Translations under genes and position numbers: made by a program
Shown: positions 15,618-25,486 of the stretch, piece after piece
How the letters are laid out: each line of letters opens with the position of its first letter
Numbering within the stretch: the first letter of the stretch is position 1
NCBI GenBank assembly: GCA_030426355.1
Contig: JAUHYQ010000004.1
Coordinates: forward strand, 372,001 to 436,000
Direction of reading: 5' to 3'
Origin: Gammaproteobacteria bacterium
GTDB lineage: Bacteria > Pseudomonadota > Gammaproteobacteria > Steroidobacterales > GCA-2729495
Length of the DNA stretch: 64,000 bases
The notes under the pieces: generated by a model
The model's input: only the letters and a program-made list of their open reading frames with translations
Told to the model about the DNA's origin: nothing
Databases searched by the model: none

Positions 15618-17918
15618 ATGAAAAGAATGTTAATCAATGCAACTCAGGAAGAAGAGTTGCGTGTGGCCATAGTAGATGGTCAGAAGCTATATGACCTTGA
15701 TATCGAGGTAGATTCAAGCCGCCAGAAAAAAGCCAATATATACAAAGGCAAAATAACCCGCATTGAGCCAAGCCTGGATGCCGCCTTCGTTGATTACGGG
15801 GCTGAGAGGCACGGCTTTCTCCCGCTGAAAGACATTTCGCGCGAGTACTTCCTTAAAGAACCCTCCTCAGGTCAGCGCATCAATATCAAGGAAGTGCTGA
15901 AGGAAGGTCAGGAAATCGTCGTGCAAGTCGATAAAGACGAGCGCGGCAACAAGGGCGCGGCACTCACGACCTTTATCAGCCTGGCCGGTCGCTTCATCGT
16001 GCTGATGCCGAACAATCCCCGCGGTGGCGGCGTATCGAGGCGCATCGCCGGAGAAGACCGCGAGGATATACGTCGCGTTCAGAAGCAACTGGAAGTGCCC
16101 CCGAAGATGAGCTGCATCGTACGAACGGCCGGCATTGGCCGCTCAGTCGAAGAGCTAGAGTGGGATCTGCAATACCTTAAGAGCGTTTGGGACGCCATCC
16201 TTCAGGTGGTAGTGCAGCAACCCGCACCGTTCCTGATATATCAGGACAGCAGCCCTATTGTTCGCGCACTTCGCGACCACTTTAACGCCGACATCGGCGA
16301 AATCACGATCGACGACAAAACAGCTTTCGAGGAAGCCCGTGAATTTGTCGAACAGGTGATGCCACACAATATCCGTAAACTTAAGCTCTACGAAGACGAA
16401 GTACCCCTGTTCACGCGCTTTCAAATAGAGAGCCAGATTGAATCGGCATTTGCCCACAGCGTGAACTTGCCATCGGGCGGCAGTATCGTGATTGACCATA
16501 CCGAGGCGCTGGTATCTATAGACATTAACTCCGCTCGCGCCACCCGCGGCGGTGATATCGAAGCCACTGCACTGGCGACGAATCTTGAAGCCGCAGATGA
16601 AATTGCACGGCAGTGCCGTATCCGGGATCTTGGCGGGTTGCTGGTGATCGATTTTATTGACATGGGCCCGAATCGCAATCAGCGCGAGGTAGAAAACCGA
16701 TTACGCGATGCCGTGCGTACCGACAGAGCCCGGGTGCAAATTGGCCGCATATCTCGCTTTGGTCTGTTGGAAATGTCGCGGCAAAGGTTGCGCCGTTCGC
16801 TGGGTGAATCGGCCAATCAGATTTGCCCGCGCTGTAACGGCTCGGGAGTTGTGCGCAGCGTTGAATCGCTGGCTCTGGCAATATTGCGGCTCCTCGGCGA
16901 AGAAGCGCGCAAGGATCGCACAGCAAAAGTCATCGCGGAATTGCCCATTGATGTCGCAACCTTTTTGCTAAACGAAAAGCGCGAGTGGATACATCGTGTC
17001 GAGCAGCAAACCAACGTTGAATTGTTACTGGTCGCCAACGCAGCCCTCGAAACGCCCAATTACACATTGAGACGGGTTCGCGACGACCAGGTGCTGCTGC
17101 CGGAAAACACCGGCTCCAGCTATGATCTGGTGACGCCGGAAGCGGATGTGCTCGAAGAAGCACAGAAACTTTCCACCAAAACGATTACCGAGAAGCCAGC
17201 CGTTGCCGGCGTGAAACCTGAAACACCTGCGCCCACACCGATTGCCTCAAATGCGACCAAAGTGGAGTCCGGCGGAGGTCTGTTCGCTGCCATCAAAAAG
17301 CTGTTTGGCGGGGATACTGACAAGGAAGCCGATAAACCGGCGCGCGATAAGCCTTCCGATAGCGCCCGCAACAGTCGCGGTAAAAAATCCAATGCACGAC
17401 AATCCAGTCGCCGTGACACCCGAGGCCGCCGAAAGGCAGGCGGTGAAAGGCGTACCGAAGCAGCGGCTGACAATGCTGACAAGGCGAATAACGGGCAGCA
17501 GCAAGATAGCGGCCGCAGTCGACCTAACAAGGCGGCCCCAAAGAATGCTGATGACAGCAACGGCACAGCCCGTAAGCGTCGTCGCCGCAGACGCCCTTCC
17601 GGACGCAACCGGAACAGCGCAAATGACGATGGTGCAAGCAAGCAGAATACCGCTGGCGAAAATAACCAGCAGGCAGGCGCCCCAGCCCCAAGGCAACTGC
17701 AGGCTCAGGATTCTGGCGGTGCGCAAACGACGAGTTCTAATCAATCTGCTGCCGATGCCGCGGCGCCGCCTGAGCGGGTGATGCCGGTCAACGGGGGTAA
17801 GCGTGCCGAAACGACCGAAAAGAGCAGCGGCGACAAGGATAGATTGCTTCCCTGGGAATCATCTGCCGGCGAAACCAAACAAAGCTATAAAGTCTGGTCA
17901 TCCGACGAACAGCCGTAA
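15618..17918 (+). CDS. rne: Ribonuclease E
   Basis: This endonuclease starts mRNA decay and rRNA/tRNA processing. The 766-residue protein has the S1 domain (about 38-120), the DNase I-like catalytic domain with the metal ligands Asp302 (VSIDINSA) and Asp345 (LVIDFIDMG), and the Zn-link CPRC at 403-406. After about residue 520 it becomes a disordered, Arg/Asn/Gln-rich scaffold (RKRRRRRRPSGRN near 655). It is shorter than the 1061-residue E. coli enzyme. The end LLPWESSAGETKQSYKVWSS is distinct and may be a partner-binding element. Confidence 0.96.
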   Translation: MKRMLINATQEEELRVAIVDGQKLYDLDIEVDSSRQKKANIYKGKITRIEPSLDAAFVDYGAERHGFLPLKDISREYFLKEPSSGQRINIKEVLKEGQEIVVQVDKDERGNKGAALTTFISLAGRFIVLMPNNPRGGGVSRRIAGEDREDIRRVQKQLEVPPKMSCIVRTAGIGRSVEELEWDLQYLKSVWDAILQVVVQQPAPFLIYQDSSPIVRALRDHFNADIGEITIDDKTAFEEAREFVEQVMPHNIRKLKLYEDEVPLFTRFQIESQIESAFAHSVNLPSGGSIVIDHTEALVSIDINSARATRGGDIEATALATNLEAADEIARQCRIRDLGGLLVIDFIDMGPNRNQREVENRLRDAVRTDRARVQIGRISRFGLLEMSRQRLRRSLGESANQICPRCNGSGVVRSVESLALAILRLLGEEARKDRTAKVIAELPIDVATFLLNEKREWIHRVEQQTNVELLLVANAALETPNYTLRRVRDDQVLLPENTGSSYDLVTPEADVLEEAQKLSTKTITEKPAVAGVKPETPAPTPIASNATKVESGGGLFAAIKKLFGGDTDKEADKPARDKPSDSARNSRGKKSNARQSSRRDTRGRRKAGGERRTEAAADNADKANNGQQQDSGRSRPNKAAPKNADDSNGTARKRRRRRRPSGRNRNSANDDGASKQNTAGENNQQAGAPAPRQLQAQDSGGAQTTSSNQSAADAAAPPERVMPVNGGKRAETTEKSSGDKDRLLPWESSAGETKQSYKVWSSDEQP

Positions 17919-17936
17919 TGCCATCTTCAGCGAAGG

Positions 17937-18413
17937 TTAGCGGTCGAGACAAGCGGCCAATAATTCTTCGCTGACTTCTTCAAGCATATCGAGCACGCGC
18001 TCGAAGCCTACAGCACCGCCGTAATACGGATCGGGCACGGTGCCGTGCGGGTTTGTCTTGCTATAACGCAAAAGCAGGCTGACCTGTGCCGTCGCGTCCG
18101 CCGGCTTCAGGGCATTCAATGATTGCAGGTTGTCCTCGTCCATCGCCAGAACATGGTCAAAGCGATAGAAATCGTCCACATTTATCTGACGTGCCCGCAA
18201 ATGAGCAAGCTCAACACCCCGCAATCGAGCCGCGGCGACAGCTCTGGCATCAGGCGGTTGACCAACGTGATAAGCATGCGTGCCTGCCGAGTCCAGCTCG
18301 AATGCTGCCGTGAGGTTGCGTTCAAGCAGCAATTTGGTCATCACGCCCTCCGCTGTCGGCGAGCGGCAGATATTGCCCATACAGACGAACAGCATGCGCA
18401 CCGGACGACTCAC
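17937..18413 (-). CDS. Low-molecular-weight protein tyrosine phosphatase
   Basis: The 158-residue protein starts with the P-loop VCMGNICRSPTAEG (Cys-X5-Arg) and ends with the general-acid loop VPDPYYGG, the two catalytic parts of LMW-PTPs. In many bacteria these enzymes act on tyrosine kinases of polysaccharide export; here no kinase is nearby, so the substrate is unknown. The GTG start overlaps the kdsB stop as GTGA, and it ends the exbBD-msbA-lpxK-kdsB operon, as PA2978 does in Pseudomonas. Confidence 0.93.
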   Translation of the reverse strand: MSRPVRMLFVCMGNICRSPTAEGVMTKLLLERNLTAAFELDSAGTHAYHVGQPPDARAVAAARLRGVELAHLRARQINVDDFYRFDHVLAMDEDNLQSLNALKPADATAQVSLLLRYSKTNPHGTVPDPYYGGAVGFERVLDMLEEVSEELLAACLDR

Positions 18414-19189
18414 TTAACGGCACCCGGCACACCGCCGCGATTGCTCAACAACTCAACCACGCGTTCCAAATCGGCCAGTGTATCGACATCCGGACCGTGA
18501 GATTCTGTATCCACCTCGACACGAATCTCCATCCCCATCCACAAAGCCCGCAATTGCTCAAGACGCTCAAGCTGTTCCAGATCACAAGGCGGTGCGGCAC
18601 TAAGCTGCCGCAATGCATCCGGACGATAAGCATAAAGCCCCAAGTGCCGATATCCGTGTGCGGCAGCATCACTCACGGAACTGCCGTGACCCACGGCGGG
18701 GATCGGTGCGCGACTGAAGTACAACGCCCGCCCGCCCGCATCGCACACCACCTTCACAACATTGGGGTCAGAGTAATCTTCAGCCGATTTCAGCGGCGTA
18801 CAGAGGGTCGCAATCGAAGCCGATGAATATCTGTTCAGTAACTTCGCAACCCGCGCGATGCTTGCCGGCGGCATCAGCGGCGCATCTCCCTGCACGTTGA
18901 CGACCGGACAGTCATCATCCCAGCAACGCTGAAAACAGACTTCTGCAACACGATCGGTGCCGGAGCGGCAATCCGGGCTGGTTAAACACACGTCCGCACC
19001 AAATGCCTCTGCCACGTCGGCAACCTGAGCGCTGTCGGTGGCAATCACTATATCAGTGGCACCGCTCTCGCCCGCCCGCATCCATACATGCTGCAGCATG
19101 GGTTTTCCGGCAATGGCCATTAACACCTTTCCTTGCAACCGCGAGGATTCATAACGTGCCGGAATAACAATTCTGAATGGGTTGTTCAT
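18410..19189 (-). CDS. kdsB: CMP-KDO synthetase KdsB
   Basis: KdsB activates KDO with CTP for inner-core lipopolysaccharide. The 259-residue protein begins FRIVIPARYESSRLQGKVL and has NVQGDAPLMPP, YFSRAPIPAV and GYRHLGLYAYR motifs. The ATG at 19189 overlaps the lpxK stop as ATGA, which decides the start over a GTG two codons upstream. In Pseudomonas a Trm112-like gene lies between lpxK and kdsB; it is absent here. Confidence 0.95.
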   Translation of the reverse strand: MNNPFRIVIPARYESSRLQGKVLMAIAGKPMLQHVWMRAGESGATDIVIATDSAQVADVAEAFGADVCLTSPDCRSGTDRVAEVCFQRCWDDDCPVVNVQGDAPLMPPASIARVAKLLNRYSSASIATLCTPLKSAEDYSDPNVVKVVCDAGGRALYFSRAPIPAVGHGSSVSDAAAHGYRHLGLYAYRPDALRQLSAAPPCDLEQLERLEQLRALWMGMEIRVEVDTESHGPDVDTLADLERVVELLSNRGGVPGAVK

Positions 19190-20196
19190 GCGCACTCATT
19201 TTTAACGGGCAGTCGACTGATGACCATATCGAGCAGCCGGGTAGCGGTAGCCTCGGACATCTCCAGGACAGCCGGAACGTACCAGACATCGGCGCCTTCC
19301 GCCGTCGTGTATTTTACGGCGTCTTTTTGCGTCATAAGCACAGGCTTCGGGCTTTTGGCCTGCAATGCTGCTATGTCGATCACACCGTGATCAGCAACAG
19401 CCGTCTCATGAACCTGCAGGCCATGTGCGCGAAGGGCATCGTAAAAACGCCCTGGGTTGCCGATGGCAGCAACGCCCCACACAGACCGGCCGGCAAATGA
19501 ACTCAATGGCCGTGTCTCTTTGCCATCAAGGCGCACGGCATCAGTCAGATCCAATGAGAACCGATCCTCGTGCTCATCACCGCCATTAAACAGCACTGCA
19601 TCCACTTCCTCCAGCCTCTGGATCGATTCGCGCAAGGGTCCTGCCGGCAGCCTCCGCCCGTTGCCAAACTGCCGCTCGCCGTCCACTACCGCAATTTCGA
19701 CATCACGATGTAGCCGGTAATGCTGTAATCCGTCATCCGAGATGACCACGTCCACGCCCTGCTCCCAAACTTTCCGGACCGCCGCGACGCGATCCCTGCT
19801 TACGACGACCGGACAACCGGTCATGCGCGCGAGCAGCACGGGCTCATCGCCGCACTCCTCCGCCGAACTGGATGCGTTTACCAGCCTGACCGAATCAGAC
19901 ACGTTACTGCCGTAGCCACGACTAACGATGCCCGGTCGGTAGCCGCGGCTAACCAACTGCGCGGCCAGCCATGCCACGACCGGTGTCTTCCCTGCCCCGC
20001 CCGCAGTAATGTTGCCGACGACAATTACCGGCACACCCGTTTCCTCGGTTGTGAATAAATTGGCTGAATAAGCCAGACGTCGCAGCGCTGCAATCAAAAT
20101 GAATAACCAGGCAAACGGCAGCAGCAAAGCCGAAAGCGGCGAGCGCCCGTACCAGCAAGACTCGCTTAATTTATGGAGCCGCGTCGCCGTGTTCAT
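19186..20196 (-). CDS. lpxK: Tetraacyldisaccharide 4'-kinase LpxK
   Basis: LpxK phosphorylates the lipid A precursor at the inner membrane. The 336-residue protein has the N-terminal membrane anchor (SPLSALLLPFAWLFILIAAL), the P-loop VVGNITAGGAGKTPVV and the GYGS/ISDDGLQHYRL motifs. I choose the ATG at 20196 because residues from there (LHKLSESCWYGRSPLS) match the family start; the frame runs open to 20295 inside msbA but those residues do not fit. It overlaps msbA by 26 bases. Confidence 0.94.
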   Translation of the reverse strand: MNTATRLHKLSESCWYGRSPLSALLLPFAWLFILIAALRRLAYSANLFTTEETGVPVIVVGNITAGGAGKTPVVAWLAAQLVSRGYRPGIVSRGYGSNVSDSVRLVNASSSAEECGDEPVLLARMTGCPVVVSRDRVAAVRKVWEQGVDVVISDDGLQHYRLHRDVEIAVVDGERQFGNGRRLPAGPLRESIQRLEEVDAVLFNGGDEHEDRFSLDLTDAVRLDGKETRPLSSFAGRSVWGVAAIGNPGRFYDALRAHGLQVHETAVADHGVIDIAALQAKSPKPVLMTQKDAVKYTTAEGADVWYVPAVLEMSEATATRLLDMVISRLPVKNECA

Positions 20197-21964
20197 TGAA
20201 CTGCAAACGGTAGAGCGCGGCGTAAACGCCATTGGCGTTGATGAGATCTGCATGACGCCCTGTTTCCACCATACGACCGTCGTCCATGACGACAATCCGA
20301 TCCGCCTTTTCTATGGTGGACAGCCGATGCGCAATTACAAACGTCGTCCGGTTGGCCATCAGCCTGTCCAGCGCGCCTTGAATATGGCGCTCTGACTCGG
20401 TGTCGAGCGCCGAAGTCGCCTCATCCAGAATAAGAATGGGCGCGTTCTTCAGCAATGCGCGGGCAATGGATATGCGCTGCCGCTGGCCACCGGATAACAA
20501 CACGCCGCGATCGCCCACCACCGTATTCAGGCCTTCGCTAAGCGACGCGGTAAATTCTGTCACGTGAGCAGCGATGGCCGCTTGTTCAATATCATCAGCA
20601 GAAGTCTCGGCTAAACCGCCGTAGGCAATGTTCGCGGCAATCGTGTCATTGAACAAAGTAACTTCCTGGCTGACGAGGCTGATATGCCGACGCAATCCCT
20701 CCAGCGAGTATTCGTGCAACGGCACGTCGTCGATGCGTATCTCGCCACTGTCGCATTCGTAAAAACGCGGTAACAAACTCACCAGTGTGGACTTACCGCT
20801 GCCGGACCGACCAACCAGCGCAATGGTTTCGCCGGGAGCAACGTCCAGATTGATCCCGTGCAGCACCCGGCTTTCACCACTGCTGTACGTAAAATTAACG
20901 TCGCGAAATTCAACTCGCCCTGTGACCGTGTCCGGCGCAAAGCTCCCGGTATCTGTTTCCGCAGCTTCGTCCAATATGCGGAACAGGCTTTCGCCTGCCG
21001 CGATACCGCGCTGAATGGTCGCATTAACGGTTGTCAGTCGCTTTAGGGGTGCCATCAATAAAACCATGGCGGTGATAAAGCCCGCAACATCCGCCACGGC
21101 AATTTCGATCTGACCGATCAGGTAAATAACGCCGGCGACCCCAAAAGCGGTAACTAAAACGGTTACACCGTTACCGGCGGCAGAGGTTGCCAGCAAACGC
21201 ATTTGAATGCGCCTGTTGCCCTCGTTTGCCCGTTCAAAACGCCCTGATTCATAAGCCTGGCCGCCAAAAATTTTGACTTCACGGTTGGCCTGCAATGCCT
21301 CTGAACCTATCCGGGTGAGATCACCAACACTGGCCTGTATGCGCTGGTTGTAACGTCTGAAGCGTGTCCCCAGATAGCGAACCAGCAAAGCGATAAGCGG
21401 CGCAACCACAAATACGAATCCTGAAAGCTCAACACTCAGGATCAACATGTAGGCAACCAGAAAAATGATCGTCAATGAGTCTTTAAAGACAACAACGATG
21501 GAGTTGGATGCCGATTCCGCCACCTGCGCAACGTCATACGTCAACTTGGAAAGCAGTGTGCCGGCAGCATGCCCGTCAAAAAACCTAGTCGGCAATGTAA
21601 GGTAACGATCAAAAACCCGGCGGCGTATCTCCTTAACCACGCGATTAGAGATCCACCCCATGCCATATACGGAACCGAAGTTCGACAGCCCGCGCACAAC
21701 AAATAACAACAGCACCCCTACAGGTAACCACTGCCGTATGAACGCCTGTTCCGGTGTAAGGTTATTCCCCGCCGCTACCGTATCAGTAAGCTGCTTAATC
21801 AGATAAGCAAAGCCGGCGTCCGAAGCCGCAAATAATGCAGAGCTGACCGCGACCGCTATAAATACCGGCCAGTATTGCGAACTCATTGTCAGCAATCGTT
21901 TATAAATGGCAAGCGACGAATAATTGCCCGCAGAATTACGGTCCGTGGAAGTGGAATCAGCCAC
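20171..21964 (-). CDS. msbA: Lipid A export ABC transporter MsbA
   Basis: The 597-residue half-transporter has six N-terminal membrane segments and a C-terminal ATPase with Walker A GRSGSGKST, signature LSGGQRQRISIARALL, Walker B ILILDEATSALD and H-loop IAHRLST. MsbA flips lipid A-core across the inner membrane. Its location between exbD and lpxK, with kdsB following, supports the lipid A role over a general drug exporter. It starts two bases after exbD ends. Confidence 0.94.
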   Translation of the reverse strand: MADSTSTDRNSAGNYSSLAIYKRLLTMSSQYWPVFIAVAVSSALFAASDAGFAYLIKQLTDTVAAGNNLTPEQAFIRQWLPVGVLLLFVVRGLSNFGSVYGMGWISNRVVKEIRRRVFDRYLTLPTRFFDGHAAGTLLSKLTYDVAQVAESASNSIVVVFKDSLTIIFLVAYMLILSVELSGFVFVVAPLIALLVRYLGTRFRRYNQRIQASVGDLTRIGSEALQANREVKIFGGQAYESGRFERANEGNRRIQMRLLATSAAGNGVTVLVTAFGVAGVIYLIGQIEIAVADVAGFITAMVLLMAPLKRLTTVNATIQRGIAAGESLFRILDEAAETDTGSFAPDTVTGRVEFRDVNFTYSSGESRVLHGINLDVAPGETIALVGRSGSGKSTLVSLLPRFYECDSGEIRIDDVPLHEYSLEGLRRHISLVSQEVTLFNDTIAANIAYGGLAETSADDIEQAAIAAHVTEFTASLSEGLNTVVGDRGVLLSGGQRQRISIARALLKNAPILILDEATSALDTESERHIQGALDRLMANRTTFVIAHRLSTIEKADRIVVMDDGRMVETGRHADLINANGVYAALYRLQFNEHGDAAP

Positions 21965-21966
21965 CG

Positions 21967-22392
21967 CTAGTCAGCCTGTTCCTGCCGAACCGTCGCAATG
22001 TTAATCTCGGTGTAACCCACTCTGCCCGCCACATCCATTGCGGTAATAACCGATTGATGGGTGGCTTCGGCATCCGCACTGATAGTTACCTGCGCACCCG
22101 GGTCATCACCGGCCAGCTTACGTACCGCACTTTCCAGAGTCTCGGGACGAGCGTCAATGAGCAAACGCCCGTTGACCAGGTAAGTGCCTTGTGCCGTGAC
22201 TGCAATAACCATAGGCTCTTCCTGAACTGAGACAGTATCCGTAGATGAGGCCTCAGGTAACCGGATACCGATCTTCGATTCGCGCACAAAACTCGTGGTA
22301 ATCATAAAAAACACCAGCAACAGCAGCACCACATCAATCAACGATGTCAGGTTTATCTCGGGTTCTTCCCGCCTGCGACTACTGAGATTCAT
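21967..22392 (-). CDS. exbD: ExbD/TolR family energy-transducing protein
   Basis: The 141-residue protein has a short cytoplasmic start (MNLSSRRREEPEINLTSLID), one membrane helix (VVLLLLVFFMITTSF) with the functional Asp at its start, and a periplasmic domain. With ExbB it forms a proton channel that transmits energy to the outer membrane. The ATG at 22392 is preferred over a GTG at 22419 because it gives the exact family start. It overlaps exbB by 14 bases. Its partner in the outer membrane is not encoded nearby. Confidence 0.9.
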   Translation of the reverse strand: MNLSSRRREEPEINLTSLIDVVLLLLVFFMITTSFVRESKIGIRLPEASSTDTVSVQEEPMVIAVTAQGTYLVNGRLLIDARPETLESAVRKLAGDDPGAQVTISADAEATHQSVITAMDVAGRVGYTEINIATVRQEQAD

Positions 22393-23059
22393 CCTGCTGA
22401 CCGGCTCGGGTGGTGCCACCGTTCATGCTCTCGCCCTTGCCCAGAGCATCGAGATAACGTTTACGGTGTAACGCTTCAACAAGAGTGATGGCTTCTTTTT
22501 CCATACGTACAACCAGAGCTTCCACCCGGCCGCGCAAGTAGCGGTAGCCAATTAATGAAGGTATGGCGACAATTAGCCCGGCCGCGGTGGTAATTAGCGC
22601 CTCTGAAATACCACCCGCCAGCACAGACGGGTTGCCAACTCCCTGACTGGTGATTGCCTCGAACACGTTCACCATGCCGACAACGGTACCCAGCAAACCC
22701 AGCAGCGGTGAAATAGCGGCAATGGTTCCGAGGGTATTCAGATAGCGCTCCAGATCATGCACAACATGACGACCGGTGTCTTCAATGCGCTCTTTCATGA
22801 TTTCGCGGCTGCGATGCCGGTTGCTCAGGCCAACGCTGAGCACCTCGCCCAAAGGCGAACTGTCGTGAAGGTTCTTGAGGTGTTCGTGGTTCAGTTTATT
22901 GGTACTCACCCACTCCCACACCTCTTTGGTCAGGCGCCGCGGCAACACGCGCTTTTCCTGAAGGGTCCAAAGACGCTCAAGCATGATGCCGACCGCCATC
23001 ACGGAGCACACGATGATGGGAAACATGACCCACCCACCGGCTTTAATAATTTCCAGCAT
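22379..23059 (-). CDS. exbB: ExbB/TolQ/MotA-type proton channel protein
   Basis: The 226-residue protein has three membrane helices: near residues 8-28 (GGWVMFPIIVCSVMAVGI), 105-130 (LGTIAAISPLLGLLGTVVGM) and 150-172. Helices 2 and 3 line the proton path in this family. The ATG at 23059 follows AGGGACGGGA, a good ribosome binding site, and is better than the longer frame to 23095. It heads the exbB-exbD-msbA-lpxK-kdsB-phosphatase operon, suggesting shared expression with lipid A synthesis. Confidence 0.91.
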   Translation of the reverse strand: MLEIIKAGGWVMFPIIVCSVMAVGIMLERLWTLQEKRVLPRRLTKEVWEWVSTNKLNHEHLKNLHDSSPLGEVLSVGLSNRHRSREIMKERIEDTGRHVVHDLERYLNTLGTIAAISPLLGLLGTVVGMVNVFEAITSQGVGNPSVLAGGISEALITTAAGLIVAIPSLIGYRYLRGRVEALVVRMEKEAITLVEALHRKRYLDALGKGESMNGGTTRAGQQDESQ

Positions 23060-23117
23060 TCCCGTCCCTGAGGGGTACCAAATAAGGCGCTGCAACTATA
23101 CCCCGCTGACCGAACTT

Positions 23118-23145
23118 TTTATAGCTTGTTCAAGCCCCAAGGCAA
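23118..23145 (-). promoter_or_regulatory. Candidate promoter for the exbB-msbA-lpxK operon
   Basis: On the minus strand TTGCCT (23145-23140) and TATAAA (23123-23118) are 16 bases apart, matching 4 and 5 of 6 positions. The -35 lies in the 3' end of comEC. It would start transcription about 50 bases before the exbB ATG. Confidence 0.42.
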
Positions 23146-25430
23146 TCATCATCAGATAATGGGCGAATTGCCCATGGCCGCAGCCAGTGTCGCTTATGAG
23201 CGGCCTGCAGTGTCAAACCGGTATCTGGCAGCCATGCGAATGCCAGGGCACCAGTATGCGCTGTATCAAGCATACACGCTCCCACAGATTGCCACCGCTC
23301 AGTAACAGGCGCAGCGGGAAACTGCCAGCGATTCCAGAAAGCCGTTGTCGCAACGGCGTATCGCGGCCGGACTGCTCGCACAAAAGCATCAGTCGACGAT
23401 GTTTTACTGCCATGATGGGGCACGATCACCAGGTCACTCTGTAACGAATCAAGCCGCGCGACCATGACGCTTTCGGCCGCACTCTCGATGTCGCCGGGAA
23501 GCATGACTTGTGCCTCCCGGTAGCGCACCAGCAAAATGCACGAAGCCTCGTTTTCCGACCAGCCCGCCAGACCAGCCGGGTGTACGATCTGGAAGTCAAC
23601 CTGCTCCCACCGCCAGCTCATGCCCCTGTCGCAGCGGAAATGGGCAGAGCCTGATGGCGGGCTGGGCATGAATACACTTCCGACGCGAATACCGCTTATT
23701 ACGCTATTGAGCCCGCCAATATGATCAGCATCGGCATGCGAGACCAGCACAGCATCCAGCTGTTTCACGCCGATCGCGCGCAGAAAAGGCAGCACGGTGG
23801 TGATGCCTGCGTCGCCCCCGGGCCAGCGCGGACCCGTATCAACCAATAAGGCTTTGGCAGGTGTGCGAACAACGACCGCGGTGCCCTGCCCGACATCCAG
23901 CACGTCGATACGCAAGGGCGACGGCGGGTCGGTCATGGCAATGCCACCACCTGCAAGAACCAACAAAGCCAGCGCCGAGCGTATGGAGCGTAGCGGTGCT
24001 GGCAACAACAGCACGGCAGTGATAGCACCCACGACGGGCAGTGCAAATTTATTGCCTGCAAGCCAATCGGGTGGCAGCGGAGCGGCTCTTTCCGCGTATT
24101 CCAGTGCACTAACGAAGGCCGCGAGCACCGCAGTCGCAGCTGCCAACAACCACTCACCGAGAACCGGCACTATCAGCAAGCATCCCGCAGCCAGCAGACA
24201 CAGTGGCAATACCAGCAGAGAAAACACCGGTATGGCAAGCAGATTCACCACCGGACCCAGAATCACCATGGCATCGAACAACAGCATGTTGGGCAATGCC
24301 AGGCCGACACTCAGACGCACCTGAGCTCGTGCTGCAGCGATCAACATTTGCGCCGGCGCCACTAAACCCTGCATAGCCTGATGGTAACGAAGGGTTACCA
24401 GCAGCAACACGGCCAGATAAGACATCCAGAATCCCGACGAAAACACAACGAAGGGATCGGCAACCAGAGCGACAACAGCGACGGCCGATAGCACGGTGAT
24501 CGGCCGGGGTGCGCGGCGGAGACCGCTGATCCCCAACAGCAGCAAACACATCAACGCCGCACGCGAAGTCGGTGCCGACCAGCCGGCTAATACGGCATAC
24601 CCCAGTGCGCCGCCCCCGGCCGCCAGCGTGGCCGGCCACCGCGAGGCTGGCCGACCATTAAGCCGGCAGCCGGTCCTGACCATCCACCAGAGCCCGGCGG
24701 CAACCAGACCCACGTGCAATCCCGAAATCGCCATCAGGTGAATTGTCCCTGTAGCCCGAAACAACTGCCATTGCTGCGGACTTATGGCGCTGCGCACGCC
24801 CACTGTCAGGCCTTCCAGCAAAGCTGCCTCCGCAGCGCGCGTGGTCACGGCCGCGCGAATCCGCCGCAGAACGTATCGGCGCAAGCGCAAACCGGGCTTG
24901 TATTGCATCAGATCAGGGCGGGCCTGAGGCGGCGAACCAGGCCTCAGGTAACCCGTCGCATGCACGCGCTGCATCATCAACCACAGCTGCCGGTCGGACT
25001 GCCCAGGGTTGCTAAGTCCGTGGGGTGGTTTCAGGCGAACGACCAGGTCGTAGCAGTCACCGGCTTGCAGTTGCAACGTCTGATCGAAGGAACGCAAATA
25101 CAGCCGCGCCGGCCCTGTCGGGGAGCCAGCCAATTCAAAAAGGAAAGACGTGCTCTGTTCGGAAACTCTCGGAAAGTCGGCCACACAGCCGCTTACCCCG
25201 ATATCCTGATCACGTATTTCAATCCCGGGCAGCCGGCTCTGGTATGCAAAACCGTGCAAGGTTGCCCAGCAATACGCGCCTAATAAAGCGAACAGCACGC
25301 GCCCGCCGAAACGTGCTGCCAAAATAAGTGCGGGCACCGCCGCGCCCAGCAACACGAGCTCACCCACCGGTGGCTTTATCCACAAACCGGCGACTGTGCC
25401 AAATAATGATGCCAGCGCCACAAGTTCCAT
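23130..25430 (-). CDS. comEC: ComEC/Rec2 DNA uptake channel
   Basis: ComEC carries single-stranded DNA across the inner membrane in transformation. The protein (766 residues from this ATG) has an N-terminal OB-like periplasmic domain (about 50-200), the competence domain with many helices including the TGTIHLMAISGLHVGLVAAG motif, and a C-terminal metallo-beta-lactamase domain with VSHADADHIGG and VPHHGSKTSS. Complete length suggests a working gene, but other competence genes are not in the window. A TTG at 25478 or GTG at 25466 could add up to 16 residues; the start is uncertain. It is divergent from the DUF2062 gene. Confidence 0.92.
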   Translation of the reverse strand: MELVALASLFGTVAGLWIKPPVGELVLLGAAVPALILAARFGGRVLFALLGAYCWATLHGFAYQSRLPGIEIRDQDIGVSGCVADFPRVSEQSTSFLFELAGSPTGPARLYLRSFDQTLQLQAGDCYDLVVRLKPPHGLSNPGQSDRQLWLMMQRVHATGYLRPGSPPQARPDLMQYKPGLRLRRYVLRRIRAAVTTRAAEAALLEGLTVGVRSAISPQQWQLFRATGTIHLMAISGLHVGLVAAGLWWMVRTGCRLNGRPASRWPATLAAGGGALGYAVLAGWSAPTSRAALMCLLLLGISGLRRAPRPITVLSAVAVVALVADPFVVFSSGFWMSYLAVLLLVTLRYHQAMQGLVAPAQMLIAAARAQVRLSVGLALPNMLLFDAMVILGPVVNLLAIPVFSLLVLPLCLLAAGCLLIVPVLGEWLLAAATAVLAAFVSALEYAERAAPLPPDWLAGNKFALPVVGAITAVLLLPAPLRSIRSALALLVLAGGGIAMTDPPSPLRIDVLDVGQGTAVVVRTPAKALLVDTGPRWPGGDAGITTVLPFLRAIGVKQLDAVLVSHADADHIGGLNSVISGIRVGSVFMPSPPSGSAHFRCDRGMSWRWEQVDFQIVHPAGLAGWSENEASCILLVRYREAQVMLPGDIESAAESVMVARLDSLQSDLVIVPHHGSKTSSTDAFVRAVRPRYAVATTAFWNRWQFPAAPVTERWQSVGACMLDTAHTGALAFAWLPDTGLTLQAAHKRHWLRPWAIRPLSDDDCLGA

Positions 25431-25486
25431 AAACGTGCGAGAATACCGACCCGCAATGACAGCCACTAAACAATTCAAGCTATACG

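Noticed and set aside
15461-15694. A 77-residue open frame across the start of rne as a leader peptide
   Set aside because: It overlaps the rne start in another frame, has unusual composition and no conserved features; the region is better explained as an untranslated leader.
17120-17641. A 173-residue open frame antisense to the 3' part of rne
   Set aside because: It mirrors the low-complexity Arg-rich tail of RNase E and is itself low-complexity (Ser/Arg/Leu). No start signal or family resemblance.
24154-24639. A 161-residue frame within comEC on the same strand
   Set aside because: It is an alternative frame of the conserved competence domain. Composition is Gly/Arg/Cys-rich and no motif is present.
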